In this document: positions 42,180-49,871 of the stretch, in pieces | Layout: every line of letters starts with the position of its first letter | How positions within the stretch are numbered: the stretch's first letter is position 1 | Assembly: GCF_017877055.1 (NCBI RefSeq) | Contig: NZ_JAGIPG010000001.1 | Coordinates: 1,984,001-2,048,000 of the forward strand | Direction of reading: 5' to 3' | Length of the DNA: 64,000 bases | From: Neorhizobium galegae | Lineage (GTDB): Bacteria > Pseudomonadota > Alphaproteobacteria > Rhizobiales > Rhizobiaceae | Program-made: the position numbers and the translations under genes | Notes under the pieces: model-generated | Told to the model about the DNA's origin: nothing | The model's input: the letters and a program-made list of their open reading frames with translations, nothing else | Database searches by the model: none

Positions 42180-42796
42180 CAGCGTTCAAGGTCCTCTTTG
42201 AGCGATGCCTGGATGAGGCGAAGGTCGGTGTTCAGGCTGTCGAGCTGTTCGTCGACCAGGCTGTCGGCATAGTGCACGAAGGCATCCTCGAGCTTGACCA
42301 GCACGCCGCCGACCTCCTGCAACTGCTTGCTGTCGGGTGCACGTTTCGCCTCGATGATCGCGAAACCTTCCGCGACTTCGGCGGCGCGCGGCAGGTAATA
42401 GCTGAGAAAGCGGCGCACAGCGCCCACACTTTGCGGATCGGCCTCCAGCTTTGCGAAGACATCGGCGGCAATCTCGGCGAGATGTTCTACCCGGGCGGCG
42501 GTCGGCTTGTCGGTTATGCGGCCGGCGGCGGCTTCGAGCCGTTCGGCGGCGGGCACGGCGACCGCCATCAGTTCCCGGACGAATTCCAACCTGCCGCGGC
42601 CGATCGTCTTCTCGTCGAGCCCGTCGAACAACCGACGCGGCGCCAGAAGAAATACGAGACCGGCAAAGACGAAGGCGCCGATACCGGCCGCGACCAGCAC
42701 CGGCATCAGGAACACGAAACTCAGCACGGGCACCACGATCGCAGCGACAAGCCCCGCCACGACCCAGTTCCAATCATTGCCGAACCATCTGCGCAT
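42179..42796 (-). CDS. XpaC-family membrane protein (5-bromo-4-chloroindolyl phosphate hydrolysis family)
   Basis: Protein of 205 aa. Two adjacent membrane helices lie at about residues 10-52 (VVAGLVAAIVVPVLSFVFLM and AAGIGAFVFAGLVFLLAP). A cytoplasmic helical domain follows (ARVEHLAEIAADVFAKLEAD, VRRFLSYYLPRAAEVAEGF) and ends with a coiled-coil-like DSLNTDLRLIQASLKEDLE. The FLSYYLP segment is typical of XpaC. In Bacillus subtilis xpaC is followed by yaaN, a telA homolog, so the pairing is known. The biochemical role is not established. The start at 42796 is 8 bp after the VWA gene stop. Confidence 0.78.
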   Translation of the reverse strand: MRRWFGNDWNWVVAGLVAAIVVPVLSFVFLMPVLVAAGIGAFVFAGLVFLLAPRRLFDGLDEKTIGRGRLEFVRELMAVAVPAAERLEAAAGRITDKPTAARVEHLAEIAADVFAKLEADPQSVGAVRRFLSYYLPRAAEVAEGFAIIEAKRAPDSKQLQEVGGVLVKLEDAFVHYADSLVDEQLDSLNTDLRLIQASLKEDLER

Positions 42797-42804
42797 TTTC
42801 GGCC

Positions 42805-44388
42805 TTAGTTGTAGCCGCGCGCGGTGCGGAATGCCGCCGCGAGATCCGATCCGCCATTGAACACGCGGGCTGAGGTGGCTTCCGCAAGGCTGTCGAGCTG
42901 GGTCTTGTCGGCATCGCCGAAGGTAATGCCGAAGACCGGAACATGCGGCTGCGTCGCAGCCCACTGGCTTATGAACCGCCGGCTTTCATCATCCGACTTG
43001 CCGTCGGTCATGATGACCACGGCAGGCAGATAGTTCGAAAGGCCCTTGGTGGCACCGATCTGCCGCATGGCCTCGGCAGCGCAGGCATACATGTTGGTGC
43101 CGCCGCCCGGCTGCTCGCCGAGCACGGCATTCAGAAGCCCTTCCTGTTCGAGCGGATCGCCGCTTCCCGTCAGCGAGCGGCGCACGCTGCCGTCGAAGGG
43201 AATGACGATGATGCGGTCGGCCGGTGACCATTGCACCAGAACCCGGCTCGCTTCGGCCGGCGTCAGCAGGAAACGCATGGCCTGTTTCAACTGGGTTACG
43301 CCATCGCCGCTCATCGAGCCGGAAAAATCGAGGCAGAGCGCGGTCAGCGAAGGCTTGCGCAAGGCGGCCTGGTAGAGCGTCAGCGCCTCGCCGATGACGG
43401 CCGGTTCCGGCATGCGGATCGCGGTCACCAGCCGCTTCGGATCGAAATTCCAGAGCGGTTCCGGCGTCGCGGCCACATCGGCGAGCGGAATGCGCCTGCC
43501 GGTCGCAGCGATGCGTTTCTGGATGTCGGGGGTGCGCAGATAGGCGAGCAGGTCGTTGAAGAAGGCCTGGACCTCCGCGCCGCGGCCATGATCGACAAAA
43601 CCGATCGGTGAATCGGCGACCGCCACGCCATCGGCCGGATAGATGGCATAAAGCGGATCCTGCTGCCCGATGCCCGCCAGCTTGTCGTTGGTCTCCTTCA
43701 GCACCGCCTCGTAGTTCCACATCGCATCGTAAAGCGTGCCGCGGCGAGCCTGGTCCACATAAAGATCGGCGAGCCAGCCGGAGGAGCCCGAGGAGCGCTC
43801 GACGCCCGACAGCAGCGCCTTGACTGTGTCCTGCACCGTCTTGTCCTTGAGGTCGCCGGGCTCGATCACCGGCTTGTTGCCGAGCGCGCTCGACAGCATG
43901 GCGAGATAGGCGCTGGCGCCGGAATTGGACTGCGTCGCCGACGTCATCAGGAATTTCAGCGAGCCGGAATTCACCGCGGTGAGGATATCCTTCATGAAGA
44001 CGTCCCGGCCGATCCAGCCGAGTGCCTGCGCCTTCGATTTGCGGACGCCCAATGTGACCGGCGTCTGGGCGATCGAGGTGAGGTTCTTGACGCGGCGGCG
44101 GGTATCGAACATCTCGACCCAGACGCTGGAAGCCGGCCAGACCGCATCCTGGGAGACGCCGGCCTCACTCTGCAGCGCCAGGCCGATATCGAGCGTGCCC
44201 TCGTACTTGAAGGTGCAGGCGGCATTCTTCTGCTTGCAGAATTCTTCCACGATCGGCTGCAGGACCGTGTTTTCCGATCCGGAGACGATCGAGAAATCCG
44301 GCCCCTTGCCGATATTGCAGCCTGCAAGCGGGACCACCGCCAGCAGCGTCAAAACCAGGTAACGCGCCTGCCTGATCGCCAAGGTCAC
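42805..44388 (-). CDS. Lipoprotein with substrate-binding domain and C-terminal VWA domain
   Basis: Protein of 527 aa. Lipobox LAGC with Cys24 predicts a lipoprotein. Residues about 30-330 form a periplasmic-binding-like domain (SIVSGSENTVLQPI, DAVWPASSVWVEMF, SATQSNSGASAYLAML). Residues about 345-525 are a von Willebrand A domain with a complete metal-ion-dependent adhesion site: DFSGS at 354-358, Thr431 in GGGTNMY, and Asp462 in MTDGKSDD. The likely start is GTG at 44388, overlapping the telA stop as GTGA. Combining a solute-binding and a VWA domain in one lipoprotein is unusual. The role is unknown. Confidence 0.78.
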   Translation of the reverse strand: MTLAIRQARYLVLTLLAVVPLAGCNIGKGPDFSIVSGSENTVLQPIVEEFCKQKNAACTFKYEGTLDIGLALQSEAGVSQDAVWPASSVWVEMFDTRRRVKNLTSIAQTPVTLGVRKSKAQALGWIGRDVFMKDILTAVNSGSLKFLMTSATQSNSGASAYLAMLSSALGNKPVIEPGDLKDKTVQDTVKALLSGVERSSGSSGWLADLYVDQARRGTLYDAMWNYEAVLKETNDKLAGIGQQDPLYAIYPADGVAVADSPIGFVDHGRGAEVQAFFNDLLAYLRTPDIQKRIAATGRRIPLADVAATPEPLWNFDPKRLVTAIRMPEPAVIGEALTLYQAALRKPSLTALCLDFSGSMSGDGVTQLKQAMRFLLTPAEASRVLVQWSPADRIIVIPFDGSVRRSLTGSGDPLEQEGLLNAVLGEQPGGGTNMYACAAEAMRQIGATKGLSNYLPAVVIMTDGKSDDESRRFISQWAATQPHVPVFGITFGDADKTQLDSLAEATSARVFNGGSDLAAAFRTARGYN

Positions 44389-45461
44389 GCCCCTGCCATC
44401 GCTTTCTTGAGCTCGACAGTCAGCTGTTCCATGCGGCTCTCCGCCTCGGCGCGCTTCTTGCGGCCGTCTTCCTGGACGCGCAGCACGCCGCTGATCGTAT
44501 CGATCAGATCGCGGTTTGCCTGTTCCAGCGTGCCGATGTCGACGATGCCGCGCTGCGACTGTTCCTCGATGGCGATTGCCTGATCCTTCATCATCGCCGA
44601 TGCTTCGCGGATCATCTGATTGGTGGCATCGGTGACGGTCTTCTGCAATTCGAGCGCCGATTTCTGCCGGTTGAGGCCGAGCAGGATAACCATCTTCTGC
44701 TTCCAGGCGGGAACGGTCAGTGCCGAAGTCGCCTGCAGGTTCTCGATCAGCGTCTCGTCGCCCGACTGGACGATGCGGATCTGCGGCAGTTGCTGGATGC
44801 CGAGCTGGCGGGCCTGCTGCAGATAGAAGATGCGCTTTTCCAAGCGATCAAGCGCCTGCAGGCTGTCCTGGTAGGTCTGCGCCTCGATCAGCCCGCCGCC
44901 GGGATTGGCTGCTGCCGCTTCGGCGGCGGCCTTCAGCTTCGGCAGCTCGTTGGCGCGGAAATTCTCGGCAAAGGCCTTGCCCGCCTGGACGTAGCCGTCG
45001 AGCTTGACGATCGACCGCTTGGTCTCCTCGTGGAGATCGTCGAGCAGGGCGATGTCGCGGCGAAGCGTATCCTTATGGCGGTCAAGTTCCAAGCCGATCC
45101 GGTCGATCTGGCCAGCAACGTCCTCGAACTCTTCCTTGAAGCGCTCCAACCTCGCCTGGGCGGACTGGAACATGCGGCTGAAAAACCCCTGCTCGCTGAT
45201 CGACGCCGGATCGAGGTTCTTCGACTTCAGGATGATATCGTTGAGCAGCTTGCCGACTTCGCCCATGTCGCGATTGCGGACTTCGCGCAGGATACGGTCC
45301 GCATAATCGGTCACCGATTGCTGCGCCCGGTCTCCGAAGACGGAGATCGACGAGCGGTCGGTCAGGTTGATGTTATCGGAGATGCGGGCGATTTCTGCCG
45401 GATCGGCAGAAACCACGGGCAGATTGAGATTGGAAGTGGTCGATAAGTCGGTATCCGCCAT
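44385..45461 (-). CDS. TelA/KlaA/YaaN-family protein (toxic anion resistance family)
   Basis: Cytoplasmic protein of 358 aa with no signal or membrane segment. It is strongly helical and probably coiled coil (IDRIGLELDRHKDTLRRDIA, LDRLEKRIFYLQQARQLGIQ). The family block MVILLGLNRQKSALELQKTV and TDATNQMIREASAMM is that of TelA (PF05816). TelA was linked to tellurite resistance on plasmids, but chromosomal copies have no defined biochemical role. It is the first gene of a four-gene operon preceded by a candidate PHO box. Confidence 0.85.
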   Translation of the reverse strand: MADTDLSTTSNLNLPVVSADPAEIARISDNINLTDRSSISVFGDRAQQSVTDYADRILREVRNRDMGEVGKLLNDIILKSKNLDPASISEQGFFSRMFQSAQARLERFKEEFEDVAGQIDRIGLELDRHKDTLRRDIALLDDLHEETKRSIVKLDGYVQAGKAFAENFRANELPKLKAAAEAAAANPGGGLIEAQTYQDSLQALDRLEKRIFYLQQARQLGIQQLPQIRIVQSGDETLIENLQATSALTVPAWKQKMVILLGLNRQKSALELQKTVTDATNQMIREASAMMKDQAIAIEEQSQRGIVDIGTLEQANRDLIDTISGVLRVQEDGRKKRAEAESRMEQLTVELKKAMAGA

Positions 45462-45609
45462 CGTGTCATCCCCCCGCAGCGCTCTGTTTCACCGTCAGGC
45501 CTTTGTCAAAAAGCCGTCGCGCCGAGAAGATATGAGGAGCCACACAGGGCCAGTGCTTGGCCTCAAGACGACGGCCCCGCGCAAATCATGCCCGACGCGG
45601 GCTCACAGT

Positions 45610-45639
45610 AGAGAGGATTGCGTGACAGTTTCATGACGG
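45610..45639 (-). promoter_or_regulatory. Candidate PHO box and promoter of the telA operon
   Basis: On the minus strand CCGTCAT-GAAA-CTGTCAC (plus-strand 45622-45639) matches the rhizobial PhoB site, two CTGTCAT-like heptamers 4 bp apart, at 6 of 7 positions in each half. A -10-like CTACTG begins 11 bp after the second half, the usual geometry for PhoB-activated promoters. The box is 161 bp before the telA ATG. The rest of the 226-bp gap 45462-45687 has no recognisable gene. Confidence 0.6.
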
Positions 45640-45687
45640 CCACCGCCGCCGCCGGACAGGCACGGCCGGCAAACAGCAACGGGTGCG

Positions 45688-46536
45688 CTATTTCGCCGGC
45701 GCCGGGCACGAGTCCTGCTGCGGCTTGAGGAGCTCCAGCTTGGCAAGGCTGCCGGACAGCACGAAGTCACCGTAGTCCATGGTGAGATCGCGGGTGATGC
45801 CGTTTTCGTAGAGCTTGAACGACATGTTGTAGACCGGGGTCGGGTCGCCGACCGCATTCTCGTTGAAATAGGCGATCGTCACCGGCCAGAAGGAAGACTT
45901 TGCAAACTCGCCGGCCTTGTCGGCATCGACATCGTCCTTCTGCGCGGTCTGCGACTTGCCGATCACCGTCGTGGTCAGCAGCGCCTGGTCGCCATTTTCC
46001 GAACCGTCGAAGACCCGCGCCTCGAAGAAACTCTTGCCCTGCTTGGCATTCGCGATGACATCGAGCATATGGCTGGTTGGGAAATCGCTCGACGGCAATT
46101 CGATCTCACGACCGTCGGGCTGGGTGATTTCCACCTTGACGCCCTTGTCGACGATCGACGCATCGCCGCTCAGCTGCTTGTCGAGTTGCTCGTCGGTGAA
46201 GGACTTGGTTTCGAAATGGAACTGGTTTGCGGCCATGTCCTCGAAGGTGGTGGTCTGCTGGTCGCTGAGGCGCGTCTCCTCGCCCGTATTGATCTTGGTC
46301 ACCAGCCGGAAATTGGTGGAAAAACCGGTGCAGGCCGAGCCCGTGAACTCATAGACCATGCGGCCAAACATGCCTTCGATGCCGGAACGTTCCGAGGCCT
46401 TCTTGAGCTTCAGGTCGTAAATGGCGCGATGCGGGACGAGCAGCCGGGCAGCAGCGTCGATAGTCGCGTCCGCGGAGGTGGCAGCCACAAGGCTCAGACC
46501 GCCGGCAAGGATCACCCCGAGGCTCATTCGCAACAT
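45688..46536 (-). CDS. eipB: EipB, periplasmic cell-envelope integrity protein (DUF1849)
   Basis: Secreted protein of 282 aa. A signal peptide ends near residue 24 (LVAATSADA). The beta-rich mature part starts AARLLVPHRAIYDLKL, and GMFGRMVYEFTGSACTGF carries Cys69. The second cysteine, Cys277 in DSCPAP, lies at the C-terminus. This spacing fits the disulfide known in Brucella EipB, a spiral beta protein needed for envelope integrity. The ATG at 46536 has AGGAG 7 bp upstream. It is divergent from ridA. Confidence 0.88.
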   Translation of the reverse strand: MLRMSLGVILAGGLSLVAATSADATIDAAARLLVPHRAIYDLKLKKASERSGIEGMFGRMVYEFTGSACTGFSTNFRLVTKINTGEETRLSDQQTTTFEDMAANQFHFETKSFTDEQLDKQLSGDASIVDKGVKVEITQPDGREIELPSSDFPTSHMLDVIANAKQGKSFFEARVFDGSENGDQALLTTTVIGKSQTAQKDDVDADKAGEFAKSSFWPVTIAYFNENAVGDPTPVYNMSFKLYENGITRDLTMDYGDFVLSGSLAKLELLKPQQDSCPAPAK

Positions 46537-46646
46537 TCACATTCTCCTGTTGGACTCAGTTGGGGATGTTATAAGAACGCCATCTGACCAAGCTAAGGCC
46601 TTGATGCAGGATTTTTGAAGAATTTACAACAAAACGGGAGTCGAAA

Positions 46647-47117
46647 ATGACCGAAGCCATCGAAGGCCGCCTGAAGGAACTGGGGATCGTCCTCCCCGTC
46701 GCGGCAGCACCCGCGGCCAATTATCTGCCCTATGTGATCACCGGCAACCTGCTGTTCATCTCCGGCCAGCTGCCGAACGAAAACGGCAAAGTGGCCGTCA
46801 CGGGCCTTGTCGGCGCGGACGTCGATGTGGCGGCAGCCAGCCGTGCTGCGGAGCTCTGCGCCATCAATATCCTCGCCCAGGCAAAGGCTGCTTTGGGTGG
46901 CGATCTCGGCCGGATCAAGCGGGTGGTCAAGCTTTCGAGCTTCGTCGCCTCGGCGCCCGGCTTTGCCGAACAGCATATTGTCACCAACGGCGCATCGAAC
47001 CTGATCGCCAACGTCCTGGGCGAGGCCGGCAAGCATGCCCGGGCCGCCGTCGGCATGGCGGCGCTGCCGCTCAACGCCGCCGTGGAAATCGAAGCCATCA
47101 TCGAGATCGAAGCATGA
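46647..47117 (+). CDS. RidA-family (YjgF/YER057c/UK114) protein
   Basis: Protein of 156 aa, one of the longer RidA-like subfamilies. The N-terminal VLPVAAAPAANYLPYVI and LFISGQLP lead to the C-terminal ARAAVGMAALPLNAAVEIEA with the conserved Arg used by RidA to bind carboxylates. Typical RidA enzymes hydrolyse reactive enamines or imines from amino-acid metabolism. The activity of this subgroup is uncertain. The stop overlaps the next ATG (ATGA), starting a short operon. Confidence 0.88.
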   Translation: MTEAIEGRLKELGIVLPVAAAPAANYLPYVITGNLLFISGQLPNENGKVAVTGLVGADVDVAAASRAAELCAINILAQAKAALGGDLGRIKRVVKLSSFVASAPGFAEQHIVTNGASNLIANVLGEAGKHARAAVGMAALPLNAAVEIEAIIEIEA

Positions 47118-47851
47118 CCGACGCCACCTGGATCAAGGACCTTCCGGTCGCCCATCGCGGCTACCACGACATGAACCGCCAGGTCTGGGAAAACACGCTC
47201 TCGGCGTTTTCCCGGGCAGTCGAAGCCGGCTTTGCGATCGAGTGCGACGTGCAGCTCGCCGCCGACAGCGTGCCGGTGATCTTTCACGACCATGATCTCG
47301 AACGGCTTTGCGGCATCAAGGGCGATATTCGCGAAAAGACCTCCGCCGAACTCGGCATGCTTTCAGTGGGGGCTACCAAGGACAAGGTGCCGACCCTGAA
47401 GCAGATGCTTGCCCTCGTCGCCGGCAAGGTGCCTCTGGTCATCGAGATCAAGGGACGCGAAGGGGACGGCCAGGACGACGGGTTTGCCGAGGCGGTGCTG
47501 GAAGTTCTCGAAGGCTATCAGGGCAAGGTGGCGCTGATGAGCTTCGACTATCACATCCTGCGCGACCTCAGGAATGCCGGCTCACCCTACCCGCTTGGCC
47601 TGACCGCCATGGGCGACAAGCCGGAAGAATTCTTCGAGCATGACGAAGCCATGCAACTTGGCCTCGATTTCATTTCCTATCACTACCCTCACCTGCCGAA
47701 CACGTTCATCACAGCCCAGAGAGCGACCGGAATTCCGGTCATTACCTGGACCGTAAGGGATGCAAACGGCCGCGAACATACCTATAAATATGCGGACCAG
47801 ATGACCTTCGAAGGTTTTGATCCGCGGGAGGCTTCCTCCCCCTCCCTGTAA
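47114..47851 (+). CDS. Glycerophosphodiester phosphodiesterase (UgpQ-like)
   Basis: Protein of 245 aa with a GDPD TIM-barrel. AHRGYHDMNRQVWENTLSAF holds the first catalytic His and Arg. AIECDVQLAADSVPVIFHDH holds the metal-binding Glu and Asp and the second His, and VPLVIEIKG is also typical. There is no signal peptide, so it acts in the cytoplasm, probably releasing glycerol 3-phosphate from glycerophosphodiesters. It is translationally coupled to the ridA-like gene. Confidence 0.9.
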   Translation: MTDATWIKDLPVAHRGYHDMNRQVWENTLSAFSRAVEAGFAIECDVQLAADSVPVIFHDHDLERLCGIKGDIREKTSAELGMLSVGATKDKVPTLKQMLALVAGKVPLVIEIKGREGDGQDDGFAEAVLEVLEGYQGKVALMSFDYHILRDLRNAGSPYPLGLTAMGDKPEEFFEHDEAMQLGLDFISYHYPHLPNTFITAQRATGIPVITWTVRDANGREHTYKYADQMTFEGFDPREASSPSL

Positions 47852-47859
47852 AGCAGAGC

Positions 47860-49053
47860 ATGACCGGCAATCTTACCATCCGCATCGAAAAGTCCTTCTG
47901 CGCGATCAGCCCGGCAAGCTGGTCGCGCCTTTCGGGCACCTCCAAATCCTCCTCGGAAACGCCCTACAATCCGTTCCTGTCGCACGCCTACTTGTCGGCG
48001 CTGGAAGAATCCGGCTCCGCCACCGCCAAGACCGGCTGGCTCGGCCATCACCTTCTCCTTGAGGACGACAAGGGCACGCTGATCGGCGCGGTTCCCGGTT
48101 ATCTCAAGAGCCACAGCCAGGGCGAATATGTCTTCGACCACGGCTGGGCCGACGCTTTCGAGCGGGCCGGCGGACGTTATTATCCGAAACTGCAATGCAC
48201 CGTACCGTTCACGCCGGCGAGCGGGCCGCGGCTGCTGGTCTGCGAAGGTTACGACAGGGATTCGACGGAGTTAACGCTTGCGGCCGGTCTCCAGGAGGTG
48301 ACACGTCAGCTCGGCATCTCGTCGGCGCATGTGACCTTCATTGCGGAAGACCAGATCGCCGCCTTCGAAGAGGCCGACTATCTGCATCGCACCGACAAGC
48401 AGTTCCATTTCATCAACGACGGCTACGAGAACCACGACGCCTTCCTCGAAACGCTTGCCTCGCGCAAACGCAAGGCACTGAAGAAGGAACGCCGCGCGGC
48501 CGTGGAAAACGGCATCAGCATCGACTGGCTGACAGGCAAGGACCTGACCGAGGACATCTGGGACCAGTTCTTCGAATTCTACATGGATACAGGCGGCCGC
48601 AAATGGGGCCGGCCTTACCTGACGCGAAAATTCTATTCGCTGATCGGAGAGCGGATGCCGGAAGACATCCTTCTGGTGATGGCGAAACGCGAGGGCAAAT
48701 ATGTCGCCGGCGCGATCAATTTCATCGGCGGGGATGCGCTCTACGGCCGGCATTGGGGCTGTATCGAGGACCACCCCTTCCTGCATTTCGAGGTCTGCTA
48801 TCACCAGGCGATCGATTTCGCGCTCGCCAGGGGCCTGAAGCGCGTCGAGGCAGGCGCCCAAGGCGAGCACAAGCTGGCGCGCGGCTACCTGCCTGTCACC
48901 ACCCATTCGATGCACTATATCGCCCACGCGGGACTGAGGCGCGCGATCGCCGACTATCTGGAGCACGAACGCCAAGACGTGGAGCAGATGACGGAATACC
49001 TTGCCGAACACAGCCCGTTCCGCAAGGGCGAGCGCCAGCAGGAACAGGATTAG
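47860..49053 (+). CDS. FemAB/GNAT-like protein, DUF482 (peptidogalycan biosynthesis-like)
   Basis: Protein of 397 aa in the GNAT superfamily branch called DUF482. NPFLSHAYLSALEESGSA, the segment YYPKLQCTVPFTPASGPRLL, ASRKRKALKKERRA and YGRHWGCIEDHPFLHFE are characteristic. It probably transfers an acyl or aminoacyl group, but no substrate is known. There are no membrane segments. It starts 8 bp after the GDPD stop and is followed by the HIT gene, so four genes form one operon. Confidence 0.82.
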   Translation: MTGNLTIRIEKSFCAISPASWSRLSGTSKSSSETPYNPFLSHAYLSALEESGSATAKTGWLGHHLLLEDDKGTLIGAVPGYLKSHSQGEYVFDHGWADAFERAGGRYYPKLQCTVPFTPASGPRLLVCEGYDRDSTELTLAAGLQEVTRQLGISSAHVTFIAEDQIAAFEEADYLHRTDKQFHFINDGYENHDAFLETLASRKRKALKKERRAAVENGISIDWLTGKDLTEDIWDQFFEFYMDTGGRKWGRPYLTRKFYSLIGERMPEDILLVMAKREGKYVAGAINFIGGDALYGRHWGCIEDHPFLHFEVCYHQAIDFALARGLKRVEAGAQGEHKLARGYLPVTTHSMHYIAHAGLRRAIADYLEHERQDVEQMTEYLAEHSPFRKGERQQEQD

Positions 49054-49097
49054 AGCCCGGACAGATCGGGCCGGAGAAACAAGGAGAGGACATCGCG

Positions 49098-49529
49098 ATG
49101 AGCGGCCAGGCTTACGACAGCAACAACATCTTCGGAAAAATCCTGCGCGGCGAGATCCCGTGCCATCGGGTCTACGAGGACGCCGATACGCTTGCCTTCA
49201 TGGATGTCATGCCGCAATCGCCCGGTCATCTGCTGGTGATTCCGAAAGTGCCGTCGCGCAACATTCTCGATGCCGACCCGGCGGTGCTTTCGAAGCTCAT
49301 TCCCGTGGTGCAGAAGCTCGCCAAGGCTGCGAAGGAGGCTTTCGAGGCGGACGGCATCACCGTGATCCAGTTCAATGAGCCGGCTTCCGGCCAGACCGTC
49401 TTCCACCTGCATTTCCACGTCATCCCGCGCTACGAGGGGCAGGCTTTGAAGCCCCATTCGGGCCAGATGGAAAACAACGAAGTGCTGGCGGCAAACGCCG
49501 AGAAGATCATCGGCGAACTGGGCAACTAA
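49098..49529 (+). CDS. HIT-family nucleotide hydrolase/transferase
   Basis: Protein of 143 aa. The histidine-triad motif FHLHFHVIPR (HxHxH) near residue 105 and the N-terminal IFGKILRGEIPCHRVYEDAD place it in the HINT/HIT group that hydrolyses adenosine phosphoramidates or dinucleotides. The ATG at 49098 has AAGGAGAG upstream. It is the last gene of the ridA-GDPD-DUF482-HIT group and converges with azlD, the stops being 3 bp apart. Confidence 0.92.
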   Translation: MSGQAYDSNNIFGKILRGEIPCHRVYEDADTLAFMDVMPQSPGHLLVIPKVPSRNILDADPAVLSKLIPVVQKLAKAAKEAFEADGITVIQFNEPASGQTVFHLHFHVIPRYEGQALKPHSGQMENNEVLAANAEKIIGELGN

Positions 49530-49532
49530 GTC

Positions 49533-49871
49533 TCAGAAGCCGACCCACCAGAGGCCGGCGACAAGCAGCGCCATCGGCACCGCAACCCCGATCCAGACCT
49601 TGCGGCCGGTCGCCAGGAAGACGGCAAAACCGATACCGGCCGCCCCCAGCCTCAGCCAGAGGGGCGAGCCGGCCAGCGTGCCGTTCGGGAAGACGATCAG
49701 TTTGGCGGTGACCGCCATGACCAGCGCGGTCGCAACCGCCCTCACCCAGTAAAGCGCCTCGGAATCCTCGTCGAGGCGATTGCCGGTGAAAACGCCGAGC
49801 CAACGCCAGATGTCCGTCGCCAGAAAGCCGGCGACTGCGATGACGATAAAGGTCCAGTATTCGGCGATCAT
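49533..49871 (-). CDS. azlD: AzlD-family branched-chain amino acid exporter subunit
   Basis: Small membrane protein of 112 aa with four hydrophobic segments (WTFIVIAVAGFLATDIWRWL, VRAVATALVMAVTAKLIVF, LGAAGIGFAVFLATG, VPMALLVAGLWWVGF). Its size and the pairing with azlC identify it. AzlCD exports branched-chain amino acids or analogues in other bacteria. The ATG at 49871 overlaps the azlC stop (ATGA). Confidence 0.85.
   Translation of the reverse strand: MIAEYWTFIVIAVAGFLATDIWRWLGVFTGNRLDEDSEALYWVRAVATALVMAVTAKLIVFPNGTLAGSPLWLRLGAAGIGFAVFLATGRKVWIGVAVPMALLVAGLWWVGF

Noticed and set aside
45610..45616. A third CTGTCAT-like heptamer (CTGTGAG) near the PHO box
   Set aside because: It is 13 bases from the second half instead of 4, so it does not extend the box; it overlaps the -10 region.
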